Shown here piece by piece: positions 1-12,208 of a stretch of 64,000 nt of DNA (positions are counted from its first letter, which is position 1; each line of letters opens with the position of its first letter). The position numbers and the translations under genes are program-made. Below the pieces are notes generated by a model that was not told the DNA's origin, did no database searches, and saw only the letters and a program-made list of their open reading frames with translations. The DNA is from Pleodorina starrii (taxonomy: Eukaryota > Chlorophyta > Chlorophyceae > Chlamydomonadales > Volvocaceae): positions 1,512,501 through 1,576,500 of the forward strand of contig BRXU01000026.1 in NCBI GenBank assembly GCA_030267565.1, in the 5' to 3' direction.

Positions 1-3000
1 CCACCCCCCACCCCCCGCTTCGGCCCCTCTCGCCCCCCTTTCTCCCCCCACCCCCACCCCCCCACCCCGACCCCCACCCCACCCCGACCCCCCACCCCCA
101 CCGTCGAGTCCTCAAACTCCTTGATCTTCTTGTCCGTGCCCGTGGCGTACAGCAGCTTGCAGTCGGGTGTGGCCAGCACCGAGGCGTAGGCGCAGCCCTT
201 GAGCACGTGCTCCTTCTCGCGCTTCAGGTCACGCAGCCGCCACTCGTACACGGCGCCGTCCATACCCGCGGAGATGAGCTTGGAGTCGTCGGGGGACCAG
301 GCCACGGAGCGGACCTGAGGGGGAGGAGGGAGAGGGGGGGGGGGTAGGAGACGGGGTTAGGAGAGGGGGGTAGGAGGAGGGGAAAGGGAGAGGGTCAGAA
401 AGGAGATACCGCAGAGAAGGAACGGAGACGGCGTTAGCAGGGATGGGGTGTGGATTGGGAGAAGGGGGAGGGCGGGGATGGGATGGGATGGGGGGTTCGG
501 GCGATGGGGTGAAGGGCGCGACGCGGCAATGGTGCTGGCACTGGGGGGTCAGCGAGTGATATGCTCCTTCATATAACAATGAGACACTGCGGACTGGGGT
601 GGGAGGGGCGGGGTAAGGGGCGGGGAGGGGGAGGTGGAGCAGTCGCACGTACGCACCCACCTTGCCGTTGTGGCCCCTCAGGTTGCCCACGTTATCACAG
701 GTGTAGGTGTTGTAAATGGAGATGGTGGTGCCGTTGACCGCGGCAAAGTACCTGAGACCGGGGGGGGGGGGTTGGGGGGGGGGGGTTAGGGTGTGTGGTG
801 GTGTGTGGTGGTGGTGGTGGTGGCGGGGGTTACGGTATCCACGTCTAGGCCGGAGCCCGATTACGGGGGGGGGGGTATAGGGTTAAGGCATTGCGATTGT
901 AAATTTGGGAGTAAGGCGAGCGTGAGCGTGAGCGTGAGAGTGAGCTCGCTGTAGCAAACAAAGGGGGGTGGGGGTGGTAGGGGAGGTGGGAAGGCAAGAA
1001 ACGTGTGCATGAACATTGAATGCTAAGATGGGTTGGTCGACAGGTGGGCTCCTCCCCACCCCCGCCGTCTCTGTCCCTTCGCCGCGGTATCGTTTTTCTT
1101 GCCCCCCCCTCCTGCCGCCGCCTCCTCCCTCCCCTCCCCTCCCCTTCCCCCCGTTTTTCTTGCAGGTGAGTAATCCATCGTTCCTTTTGTGATGTCCGGG
1201 CTGTGTGTCTGTGTTGATATCAGGTAATCCTCAGGTAATATCCCAGGCAACTGCGTTCCCTCATCCCGGGCCGTTTTAATTACCCTTCCCCGCCCCCCCA
1301 CCCCTGTGCCCCCCCTACTCACTGTCCCCCCGTTGAGAAGCAGCACTCCCTGCATCCCTTGATGCCCAGCTCCTTGACCGTCTTGAGGTCCTCCATCAAC
1401 ACCGACATCAGCCGCAGCTTGTCAGCGAAACCCACCAGCACCTGCGCACACACACAGAGAGAGAGAGAGGCGTGTAAAGAGGCGCAAAGCAGGGGAAGGG
1501 GGAGGAGAAGGAGGAGGGTGGTGGTGTAGGGTGTAGGGGGAGGGGGTTGCAAGGGGGTGTGTATGGGCCACAGTGCGCGGGCATTGGGGGGAGCCCGTGT
1601 CCCGGAAAGACCATTTTTATTGCCGCAGAAACCCCCCCCGTGCCCTCCCCCTAAAAACCCCCACAATCGCCCCCTCCTCCCCCCCCCACACACACCCATT
1701 CACATCCCACCACACACGCCCGTTCCCCCACACGCCCGCTCCCGCTCCCACCCACACAATCCCCCCCGCCCCCCCAAGCAAGGAAACCCTAAGCACCCAC
1801 CATGAGTCCGGTGGGGTGTATGGCGGCACCAACCTCCCCCTCACCCCCCCCACCACCACCACACGCTCCCCCACACGCCCGCTCCCTCTCCCCCCACACA
1901 CAACCCCCCGCCCCCCCAAAGCAAGCCCGCCACGTACCATGAGTCCGGTGGGGTGTATGGCGATGGAGAATATCTCGTCCGCAAATGTGCGGTGCAGCTC
2001 GCAGGTCCGGTCCACCCAGTTCCACAGGCGCACGGAGCGGTCGGTGGAGCAGCACGAGGCGATGAGGGCCTTACGCACACACACGTCCAGACCCGTCACG
2101 GGGCCCGCGTGGTTGGGCGTGCCGAGGATCTGGAGGGGAGGGAGGGGGGAGGGAGGGAGGCAATGAGAAGGAGAGAGGGGTGGGGGAGGGTGGGTTTTGA
2201 GGGGGGGGGGTTTAGGGGGTTTGCAGCGGGGTGAGGGGGAGTGAGAAGGGGTGGAGAGGGAAGAGCGGCGCGTCGGGGGGTACCAGGCACGCTTGGTGTG
2301 CACCGATGGCCACAGAGGGGTCAACTGAGGGCTGTTTGTCTCTCTCTCTCTCTCTTGCGGTGCTCCGCTTCGCCTTCCTTCGATCCCCCATCCCCCAACC
2401 CGCCGAACACCTCCCCAACCCCCCGCCGCCCACCCACCCCAAGCGCCCTCTCCCTCTCCCTCTCCCTCTCCCTCTCCCTCTCCCTCTCCCTCTCCCTCTC
2501 CCTCTCCCCCTCCCCTCCCCTCCCCTCCCCCTGGCCCCCCTGCCGCACCTCGAAGTTCATTTCGTCCTGCTTCATGATTTCCTGGTTGCTGAGCATGAGG
2601 CTGTAGGCCTGATTGTTCTCCAGGGAGGCCACCAGGTGCTCCTCGTTGGGGGAGATGGCCAGGTTGCTGGGAGGTGGGGGGAAAGGCGGCAAAGGGGGGA
2701 AAGGGGGGGAAGGGCGGCAAAGGGGCGGAGGTGGTGTGTGTGGGTGTGGGGGGGGGGGGTAATTAAAACGGCCCGGGACGAGGGAACGGTGGTGGGGGGG
2801 GGGTGTGGGCGGATGGGCGGGGCGTTGACACTTCGTTTATAATTTCCAGGCAAGGTGAGGATTTCCGAGTGCAATGCGAAGGGAGGGGGGTTTGGGGATT
2901 TTCGGGGTTGGGGGGTGGGGTGGGGGGAAGGCGGGGCAGGGGCCTAAGGTCGGGTGGAGGGAAACCCACCTCTCCCCCCCTCTCCTCCACCCCAACCCGC

Positions 3001-6000
3001 CCGATTCCTGCATCCACCACCATCGCCACCACACAGCACGGCACGACACGGTGCCGTACTACTGTCCTGCCTTTAACCCCCCCTCCCCCCCCCACACACT
3101 CGCCAACAGCCGCCGCCAGCCAACGGCAGCAGCTGGTACCATTACCGGCACTCACAGCACTTTGCAGGGGTTCCCCTCGATTGTGAAGGCCCGGGCCCGG
3201 CGGTAAAACTCCTTGTCGTCCCGCTCGAAGATGGTGACCACGCCGCCGTCCTGCCCCACCACGAAGCCCTTGGAGTAGGTGGCGATGGAGCAGGCGGGAA
3301 GGCCGTTGTCGCAGGAGAAGGCGGCCTTGAGGTCGGTGCCCTGGGGGGAGGAGATTGGGGGTGGGGGGTGGGGGGGTTGGGGCTCCGTCCAGCCAGCCGC
3401 CATTACGAACCGCGGTACGAACCCTTCCCCCCTCCCAGCATCTCCATACCAAGCGCCCGCCTTCCAGCACTTTCTCCATCCCCCCACCTCGCCCCTCTTC
3501 CGCCAAACTCTCCCCCTCGAAAACCACCGGGGTCCTGCTCCGCCCCGCTCCGCTCCGCCCCCGCCTGCCCCCTCTCCCCCTCCACTCCTCACCTCCCGCA
3601 GCAGCACCCCCTCCCCACCCGCCTCTCGGCCCCCCCCCCGCCCCTCCCTCTCCCTCCGCCGCTCCGGCCCCCCCTCCCATCCCTCCCTCCCCCACTCCAC
3701 TGCGGTATTTTCTTTGTAATCCCCCCAACCCGCTCCCCTCCTTACCTCTAGCAACAGCACCTCCCCATCCGCCATACCCAGCAGCAGCCGCTCTCGCTGC
3801 TCATTGCTGCCGGGGGGGTCGGGCACCCAGCACTGACAGGGCGGGGGCGAGGGCGGGAAAGGACAAGGCGTGCGGGTGGGCGGGGACAAGCGTGTAGGAA
3901 AAACAATACCGTTGAAAAGGGTGTGCGGATGGGCGGGAAAGGTGGCGCGGGGTTTGCGGAAGGCTGCGACCACCCCACACACAGAAACCCTAAACCCCCA
4001 AAGCCCACTCCCGCGCCACGTCCTCCCCCCCACCTGGCACGACGCCAGCGAGGGATCCCGCTTCCCAATGATGGGGTTGGCCTGCTTGAGGCCGCTGTCG
4101 GCGTTACGGAACATCTTGAACAAGCCCTGACCGATCACCGCCACCAAGGAAGACTCGCCGTGGGAGAAGGCGCACTGCGCGAGGGGAGGGGAGGGCAGTG
4201 GCGGCACGGTTAGGCGGAGCGAGAGGAAGGGGAGGAAGGGGTATATGAAGAGAAAATCGCAGCGGAGAAGGAGACGGCGTGAACGAAGGGACCCAGGGCG
4301 AGGGGAGGGGGGGGAGGGCAGCGGCGGCACGGTTAGGCGGAGCGGTGTACGTACAGGCGGAGCGAGAGGAGGGGGAGGGGGGCAGGAGGAGCAGGGAGGT
4401 TGGTGGGTGGGATGGCGGCATGTGTTTCTGGCTTCGGTTTGGGAAGGGAGGGATGGGAGGCCTGCCCGCTCCCTCCCCTCCCCGAACCCACGCGCCCCCC
4501 CGCCTGCCGGCAACCCGCCCCTTACCCCTGCCCCCCCGCCTCCCATCGCTGCGGTTTCATCTTCATTACCGCCCCCCACCCCTTTTTCCAGACCCACCCA
4601 CCCCCAAGCCCCCGAGTCCGTAACTCAGCCCCCTCCCCCCCCTCACTCAGAGCCCTGGCCAGTAACTCTCCTCAGCCCCCTCCCCGCCGTCACTCAGCCA
4701 CTGCCTCACCCCCTCCGTCCCTTTACTGCGGTATCTTTCTTATTTCTTACCCCTCCCTCCCTTTCCCCCCCCAGCCTCCTCAGCCCCCTCCGCCTCGGCC
4801 TCCCTCCCTCCCACCCAACCCCCACCCACTCACGCTGTACAATGGCGCTCCCTGCTGGTTGGTGGTCTTGACCACGGAGGCCACCTTGCTCTTATCCCAC
4901 ACCCACAGCACCACATTGTATTCGGGGGCGCCGCCCTGACCGATCAACATCTTACCGTCGCCGCTGAAGGAAAGGCTCACGTACTCCTGTGGGTGTGGGT
5001 GTGTGGGAGGTAGGGGGGGAGGTAGGGGGGAAGGGGGATGTGGATGTGAGGGGGTGTGTGTGGATGTGAAAGGGGGTGGGGTGGGGTTTGGGGTGGGGGA
5101 AGAGAGTATGTAAAGTAGTCCGTAAAGTGGCAATCTGTGTGTGCGTGTAGGGGCTGGGGTGAGAGGGGCTGGGGGTGTGGAGAGGTAAGGAGCGGCGGAA
5201 AGGGGTGGAAAGGCGGGGTAGGGTGGGGGGGTGGGGGTAGAGTAAACCCGGGGTGGGGTGAGAAAGGAGGGTATCGGTTCGGCGGTCAGCTGGGGGTCTG
5301 GTTCTCTACGCAGAAGCGGGTGGGGGTGGGGGATGAAGAGGGGTGGGAAGCGCGGGGTGGGGGTGGGGGAATGGCCAGCCCCCGACCTGCGGGATGGAGG
5401 CTGCCGCCCCCCCTCCTTGCCTGCCCCCAACCCAAGAGTCACCCCTTAACCCAACCCTTGCCCTTGCCTGCCCCCTCCTTGCCTGCCCCCCAAACCCTCC
5501 CCCGCCCCCAACGCCTGCTCTTGGCTAACCCTTTCTGCCGCGGCCTATGTAGAGAGCTGGCTGCAGCAACGGCACTAACGAGACGCGCGCTCCGCCGCCG
5601 ACCTGCGCCGGCTCCCCTGTCGCAGCCCGCCACCACCCCCCCCTCCCTGCCCTCCCCGCCCCTCCCAGGTATCACTCTTTACCTCCCAGGTAACTGGGTT
5701 GCGTTCCCTCGCCCCGGGCTGTTCTAATTACCCCTCCCCTCCCCTCCGTCCCCGCTCTCGTCATCGAGGGCGACAACCGACCGCGAGACCAAACCGCGAG
5801 CAGTCGCAGCCTTCCCCTCCCCTCCCCTCCGTCCCATCGCCTCTCCACCGTCCCATCGCTGCGGTTTCATCTCTTACTACCCCACCCTCCACTCGCCGCT
5901 CTCCCTCCACCGCCACCCCCAGCGGCCAACAGGTCCCCCCCCTTCGAGGCCCCCGAGCCGTCCACCCCACCCGTATCTCTACTTTTCAGCCCCCGCCAAC

Positions 6001-7414
6001 GAGCCCCTCCCCTCGGTTTTATTGAGTGAGAGGAGCGACAGCGCGCCTAGAGGACCCCGAAGACCGAGAGCCCTTCACCCCAACCAGGACCCATCCGTGG
6101 CCGGCCGAGGACAAGGACCTCAGCGCACACTGAGCAGGCCCACCGCCCGCCCGGGCGGTTGTGGATGGGCCCCTGGCTGGCTGGCTGGCTGGGCTCCCGC
6201 CCCGCCCTCGTCCCCGCTGCATCCCCCCGCGCCCCGACCCCGGCCCCCAGGGCCCGGGCCTGACACCCCAGGCGTGAGCTCGGGAGGGCCCGAAGGGGGC
6301 TCGGGAAGGGCACATGCAGCGACCGAGGCAGGCGCGGCCTGCGCCTGGACCCTGGGCGCCCGGCCGGCCTTCAGGGTTTTGCGGCATGGTGGAGCGGCGC
6401 AGCACAGCGCGGGGCGGGGGGCGGCCGCCGTCAGTACGCTGACGACGCAGTACGCTGCTGACGGCGCACTGCGCCCCTTTGGCGCCGTCAGCCGCTGCGC
6501 TTGCCGGCTGCGGCTGGGCTCAGGAAGGTGTGTGTGGGGGTGTTGGCTCCTCCTGGGGGCCGGCACCTGGCCCGTGTGTTCCAGCCGCTGCCATTGCCTC
6601 CGCCTGGCCCATCACCGCCAGTGTTTCGCCGAGTGCCGCCATCTGGGTTGGTGGCACCCTGCTCCCCGCCGCCAGTGCTGCCGCTGCCGCGGCGGGGCAG
6701 GCGCTGCCCGGTACGGCACCGGCGCACACATGCCGTGCGGTTGCACGGCACACGGCCCCTCCCCCCGGCGGCTGCGTCGCTCCTCTCGAGCTGTGCGCCC
6801 GCCGCCTCAGGCGCCCCGACCCGCCGTTCCATTTCTATCCGCTGCACAACAGGGTGCGCCCTGCCGCTGCACCCGCTCCCCCAGAATACGGCATGCCGCT
6901 CCTCGCAGTACGGGCACCACCATCGCCAAGACGCGGGCTGCGGAGGGCGCTATGCCGCAGATCGGCCCCGACAGCGCGCGGCAATGGCTCGGGGGAAAGG
7001 GGGGAAAATACCAGGTGCGGTCGACCGGTGGTGTGCACCGAGGAACCCACGAATCCCATTTGGGTTATGCTCGCAGGAGTAGCTGGCCCCGGCCGTTTGG
7101 GGCGCCCCTCCCTGTGGTGGCGCACCTTGGAGCCCGCGTCCGAGGAGACCAGCACCTTCCGGCGCTTGAGCGTCTGCATGTCGTACACGCTGATCATGGC
7201 CTTGTCCGAGCGCTCCGCCACGGCGAGCAGCTTTTTGTTGGAGGAGACGCAGAGCGCGGTGATGCCCTCGCTCTCCAGCGTGCCCGGGATAAGGCGCTGC
7301 GTGCGCGTGTCCGGCGAGTAGAGCACCACATTGTGCCCCGCCGGGTACACCACGGATCCATCCTCCGCGTAGTGGATATTATCTTTGACGTCCGCTCGGA
7401 AGCCAAAGATGTAC
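1..7414 (-). CDS. CFAP57: CFAP57 (WDR65/FAP57-like) WD-repeat ciliary protein, N-terminal half, partial
   Basis: CFAP57 is an axonemal protein linked to inner-arm dynein docking (family knowledge). Ten consecutive exons can be read on the minus strand: 7126-7414, 4834-4986, 4034-4174, 3746-3832, 3156-3340, 2549-2666, 1938-2129, 1323-1441, 661-751 and 102-314. Phases agree throughout and give about 529 residues. Exon one starts YIFGFRADVKDNIHY and carries the VYPAGHN motif. Later exons carry SVRLWNW, VGFADKLRLM, IKGCREC, NLRGHNGK and MDGAVYEWRL, the typical WD40 and linker signatures of this family in the right order. An in-frame stop lies just upstream of 7414 and the exon begins mid-codon after an AG acceptor, so a short first exon with the start codon lies further right and was not found. 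Known homologues are about 1250 residues, so the C-terminal coiled-coil half lies beyond the left edge. Introns are rich in the dispersed motifs described in the findings. Confidence 0.93.
1688..1964. repeat. 137-bp tandem duplication covering the 3' edge of a CFAP57 exon
   Basis: The sequence around the end of the exon at 1938 (TGAGTCCGGTGGGGTGTATG on the plus strand) recurs 137 bp to the left, at 1802 versus 1939. C/A-rich intron sequence resembling its counterpart lies beside each copy. The left copy keeps about 25 exonic bases and a GT donor (GTGGGT). Unit edges are approximate. Confidence 0.75.
2445..2520. repeat. (TCCCTC)n microsatellite in a CFAP57 intron
   Basis: About twelve TCCCTC units precede the donor side of the exon at 2549-2666. 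A separate (CT)n run lies at 2338-2356. Confidence 0.95.
4987..7125 (-). other. Large intron 1 of CFAP57
   Basis: This 2.1-kb intron separates the first two conserved CFAP57 exons found. It holds a motif-D copy (5690-5745), half copies of motif A, a CTGG run near 6170-6190 and a 1-kb GC-rich block (6020-7000) that is open in several frames. The long plus-strand frame at 6022-7518 runs antisense through exon one and shows no domain I recognise, so I do not call a gene. The block may be an old insertion. Confidence 0.55.
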
Positions 7415-9019
7415 CTGCGCCGGGCGTGTTGCCGATTTCAATCGGGGGCCGCGGAACTGCTGACCAGTTCCGTTCTAAGCGGCGTGCAGGCCGCAAGTGC
7501 AACGTTGCTGCAAAATGAAGTTGGACAAGAGCAGATTGCGCTTTTGGAGGCGCGTAGGTGTGCGGGGCTAGCTGTAGTCTACGTGCATGCGATGCCCTCC
7601 AAAGCAACGCGTAACCCAAAAGGAGCTCCAACCAGTGGCTATAAAATGTCATAAGGGTATTTTAAATAGACCCGCATACGCACTTGGGGGCCAGGGTTGA
7701 CGTCGCCATTTCCGGTGCGCAGCCCGCTTGCCCGGGCCCCGTCAAGTCTGCAAGTTACTAAGTGCGTGAAGACCTATTCCATATCGATCATGCAAAGACC
7801 AAATATCCCGCAAGCTGGCTGTTCAGTTCTGTGTTCTTACGGCAATAAGAGGCGGTCTAAGAAAGCAATTCCTGCTTAGCGTACTTGGCGTCACAGTTTC
7901 GACCACATTGATGCTTCAGGCTCCTTTGCCCAGTGCAGCTGGCCTCCAGCTCGAAGGCGAGAAGCGAAAGTACGGCGTACGGCTGAGTTCGGTTTGACAA
8001 ACCGACCCAGACTTCGTCAATTGGGACGACTGACGCCAGCTTGCGCACGCAAAGCATTTTGAATGTTGGCAATTCATTGAAAATGTCAAAAGATGGAGGT
8101 TATGGTGGGCCATGAAGCAGGCTGACCGGAGCAGCCTCAAAAGAGCAGATATACTTTGACCGCCGCTTTTTGTGAAAATCGGGCAAGCCAGCAGCAGGAA
8201 TGCGTAAACTTCCCGCAGACCTAATTGTTCGCAAACACCTCTGCACGGTAAGGGGGGACCTGCCCGTCGGTGGTAATGTTGAGGCTTTGGCAGAACGACA
8301 GACCTGCAAGCGCAGGATAAGGCGTGTGCCGCTCACATTTATGCCATGCATCACGCGTATCTCGTCATGAACCTGTAATCGTGGCGTTTCATGGGTGACG
8401 ACGGGCGGTCTTGCGTGGTACAACTCGGTGCGACTTCGACCGACTTTGATGTTTCACCATCGCCACGAAACACTCCAAAGCCAGACTATGCACTATCAGC
8501 TGCCGTAGTCAACCCCAACCGGTCGTGCAAACCACATAATTAGATAAGCAGTTGGGATACAGGTTGTGCGGCCCCCCAATTGCGACACTGCCTTTTCCAT
8601 TACATTATCTCAAACGTGATAGCAACGATTTATCATATTGTCAAAAGTTTCAAACCGTTGTTGCCAAGTAGCACCCACGTGGGCCGAGGTGGCTTTCCCC
8701 TGCCCCTGTTTGGGCATGCGCAGTAGGCCCCAGGAGGCTACTTTCCTCATATAAAGCATCACCATCAGACTATCACACAGCTGTCGCTGGCGGCTGCGAA
8801 ACGAACAAGGGCCCCGGCCGCATCTCGTTTTGCTGGTTCGAGCTGCCCGAGCCTTCTCTCCGGAGCCGTATCTTTTCGCCAGTCCATACATAGCCTCGCG
8901 CCAGGAGCGACAGCTGCGGCCGCGTGCCGCGGTGCGAGGTCCGCAATCGCGCCAGGAGAGGCATCTGTGGCAGAACCCTCTGCCGGCCGCTGAGGAGGCT
9001 TGGGGCCGGGCGCCCCGTG
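7415..9019. other. Spacer between CFAP57 and the carrier gene (divergent 5' ends)
   Basis: This spacer is less GC-rich than its surroundings and has no ORF with recognisable similarity. It must contain the missing first exon and promoter of CFAP57 (minus) and the promoter of the carrier gene (plus). TATA-like words are visible at about 7640 (CTATAAAA on the plus strand) and 7662 (TTTAAA), but neither can be tied to a start site. Confidence 0.5.
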
Positions 9020-12000
9020 ATGGAGCGCGAGGAGGCCATCAACGCCGTGTCTGGCGCCGTGGCCGGGCTGGTGACCGCCGTATTCGTTTGTCCGCTGGAC
9101 GTCCTTAAGACGCGGCTGCAGGTCAGGCCGCCGGCCGCTTGCGGCACGGGTGTTTGTGTATGTGTGCGTGTGGGCGGGAAGGTATTCACTGTCCCGGGTT
9201 ACCCGGGGGCGGAGGAGGGCGACGTCGGCCTGCCGCTCTGCGGCGCGGCAGTGGGGGATATCGGGAAGCGGCCATTAGGGGTGGAAGCCCTCCCCCAAGC
9301 GACGTGCAACGAGGCGGCACCGTCCGAGCAGCAAGCCCCCCTTGCTGCTGGTGGTGCCTACAACCGTTGCAGTGTCCTAATGGTGGTGGTGGTTCTAGTG
9401 CTGGTGCTGGCGGTGCTGGTGCTGGTGCTGGTGCTAAAGCAGCCTGCAGACTGCGCCCCTTGGCCGCCTGCCCGCGCCAAAGCGCGCAAAAGTGCCAAAG
9501 CTGGGCCGGGGGTCTCTTGATAGCCGCCAGGGGGGCGCAACAGAGCCCCCTCCCTCCCTCCCTCCCTCCCTCCCTCCCTCCCTCCCTCCTCCCCTCCCCC
9601 CTCCCTCCCTATACGTGGATAACCCCTCCCTCCCTCCCCCTTCCCCCCCCCCCCCGCAGGTGACCAAGGCAAGCAGCACCTCCATCTCTGGAGGCATCCG
9701 AGCCATCATCGCACATGAGGGGGTGAGAGGCAGCAGACCAGCAGGGCGACCTGCGACCTGCCGGTCCCCCTTCCCCCCCTCATTCCGGGGGCATGCGCGC
9801 CACGATCGTTTCTACCTCCCCCACCCCGCACGCCCACCCACCCCAACCAACCAATCAACCAACCAACCAACGCAACCCCACCTGCGGGGGCGTGCGCCTT
9901 CAGATCGGTTTTGTGCGCTGGTCGGCTGGGATGGTGGGGTCGGGCGCTGGAACGGGAAAGGAAGGGAAGGGAAGGGAATTACAGGTTTGCACGCACGCGT
10001 GGGAGGGGGTTTTCGTTTATAGCGGCACGGCATTGCGGGCCGTCCGGGCCGTCCGGCGAGCCTGCCTACCCACCCGCCTGCCCGCCTGCCTATGCGTCCT
10101 CCCCCCACCCAACCGCGTGTCCCCCACCGCCCCTGCACCTCCCCTTGGAGATCAACCAGCACCTGTGACGCCTTCCACTCCCCGTCCTCCTACCCATGTG
10201 GTACCTTCTTTCTCCCCCATCCCACCCCTCCCCACGCGGGTTTTGTTTCATCACTACTACCCCCTCCTTCTCCCTCCACCTTCAGGTCAGCCCACCCAGC
10301 CCCCTCCCCCGTCCCCCCAACGGAGCAGATCACTTCCTGACACCCTGTCCCCCCATGCGGGTTTGGTTTGCTCACTACTACCCCCCTCCCTCCCTCCCTC
10401 TCCCCCCCTCAATCAGGTCAGCGGAATGTACAAGGGCCTGGGGCCCACCCTCCTGGCGCTCCTGCCCAACTGGGCCGTATACTTTGTAGTGTACGACAGC
10501 CTAAAGCGCCGGCTGGGCGCGCCGCCGCCGTCCGACGGCGGCGGCGGCGGCGCGGCAGCTGCCGGCGGCGGCGCCACGAGTCCGCTGACGCACATGGCGG
10601 CGGCGGCTGGCGCGGGCGTTACGACCATCCTCGTGACCAATCCGCTGTGGGTGGTCAAGACGAGGATGCAGTGCCACGGAATGCTGGCGGCGAGTACGGA
10701 TGGCACGGCGGCGGCGGCAGGGAGAGTAGGCGCGGCGGCGGCGGCGGCGGGGGCGACGGCGGGGGCGGGGGCGTTGCGGCCGGAGGCGCCGTGGGAAGGG
10801 GCTGTGGGGTTGCGGCCGGCGGCGGCGGCGGCGGCGGTGCCGCCGCCGCACCCACCCCACGACCGTCACCAGCCACACCCCTCGGACTCGGACCCGCATC
10901 CGGGCCGGGATGGCAGAGCCAGCTGTAGCAGCAGCAGCAACAGCAGCCAGCAAACGTCTCAGGGGAGTAGCGGTGGTAGCTGTAGCGGAGGCGGCGGCAG
11001 CGGAGGCGGCGGCGGAGGCGGCGGCAGCGGAGGCGGCGGCAGACCCCAGGCCCGGGGCCTGGGGCCGGGTCCTCCGGGGACCTCCCTCCCTGGACACCGA
11101 GCGTCCGCCACCGCCTCCGCCACTGCCACATCCGCAGCAGCAGCAGCAGCAAGTCACAGCAAGCCTGCCGCGGCCGCTGCCGCTGCGGCCAAATCCGGCG
11201 CGCCGTCCCTCGCAATGAGCGGCGCCTCCACAGCCGTTGCGCCGTACCTCCAACGGCCGCCGTACAAGAGTACGGCAGAGGCACTGATACGGATCGCGCG
11301 GGAGGAGGGCCTGCGCGGATTGTACAGCGGCCTGGCGCCGTCCATGGCCGGTATCGCGCACGTGGCCATTCAGTTTCCGTTGTACGAATATGCCAAGCAG
11401 GTGCGTACGTATGTATGTATGTGTCGTACAGCGTCGTGCGTGCGGATGTCGTACTAGTACGGCACCGCGTTTGTGCGGAGCCGCGGTCCCGCGCTGGGGC
11501 GGCGTGAGTCTCTTTTGAGCTGTGTGGTCAACTTTGCTTCTCGCGCCGCGCGGGGGAGGAGCCGTACGGCGGTGTGTACGACCTCTCGGCGACCGACCGA
11601 AGCCCCCTTCTTCGCCCTCCGCCCCCGCCACCCACCGCCCGCCCAGGCGGTCGCCAGTCATAAGGCCCAGCAGGCGGCGGAGGCGGCCGGCGGCGACGCG
11701 GCGGAGGCGGCGGAGGCGGCGGGCGCCGCCACCACTGACTGCCTGACGGTTCCGGAGCTGGTGGCTACGTCGGCGTTTGCAAAGGTGGTTGCGTCGACGG
11801 TAACGTACCCGCATGAGGTGAGGGGAGTGGGGTCGGGGGGTGGGTTGGGGGTGCTGCGGGTTGTGCTGAGGGTTGGGGGCGGGGGAGGGGGCCGGGGTCG
11901 TTGGCGGGGATGGTGGTGGGTGTTTAGGGAGGTAGATGATCCCCCCTTCCATATCACTCCCTGACCCCCTCCCCTCCCCCCCTCCTCCCCCTTCCCCCAA

Positions 12001-12208
12001 TCCTCAGGTGGTTCGCTCCTACATGCACCTCAGCGGCAGCGGCCCTCTGTCCGGTCTCCGTGAGGCGGTGGGGGCGGTGTGGCGGGAGGACGGCCTCCGC
12101 GGCTTCTACCGGGGCTGTGCAGCCAATCTGGTTCGCACCACCCCCGCAGCCGCCATGACCTTCACCACCTTTGAGCTAGTGTCGCGGGCGCTGCGAGAGG
12201 CGATGTAG
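9020..12208 (+). CDS. Mitochondrial carrier family (SLC25) protein, NAD/folate/pyrimidine-nucleotide carrier-like
   Basis: Exons 9020-9121, 9660-9722, 10417-11400, 11647-11817 and 12008-12208 join in phase to give 506 residues. The three diagnostic carrier motifs are present: PLDVLK (residues 25-30), PLWVVK (131-136) and PHEVVR (438-443). The sequence [15 protein letters not shown] and a PHE-type third motif are typical of the branch containing plant and yeast NAD carriers (NDT), SLC25A32 folate/FAD and SLC25A33/36 pyrimidine carriers. The substrate cannot be chosen from sequence alone. Six transmembrane helices are expected, in the mitochondrial inner membrane or possibly the plastid envelope. 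The protein is about 200 residues longer than usual because an Ala/Gly/Ser/Gln-rich stretch (about residues 142-341) interrupts the second repeat just after [10 protein letters not shown]. The start is the ATG next to the first carrier repeat, and no N-terminal extension is needed. Confidence 0.9.
9540..9630. repeat. (CCTC)n tract followed by a motif-B copy at an intron 3' end
   Basis: About twelve CCTC units are followed by TATACGTGGATAACCCC (9610-9626). The acceptor AG of carrier exon 2 comes 30 bases later, so the motif sits in the polypyrimidine region of the intron. Confidence 0.85.

Noticed and set aside
6022..7518. 498-codon plus-strand open frame
   Set aside because: It is antisense to a conserved CFAP57 exon, has no recognisable domain, and such long open frames are common in GC-rich DNA.
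9793..11457. Single 554-codon frame taken as the whole carrier protein
   Set aside because: Its first ~200 codons are intron sequence. Conserved carrier sequence begins after the AG at 10416 and stops at the GT at 11401.
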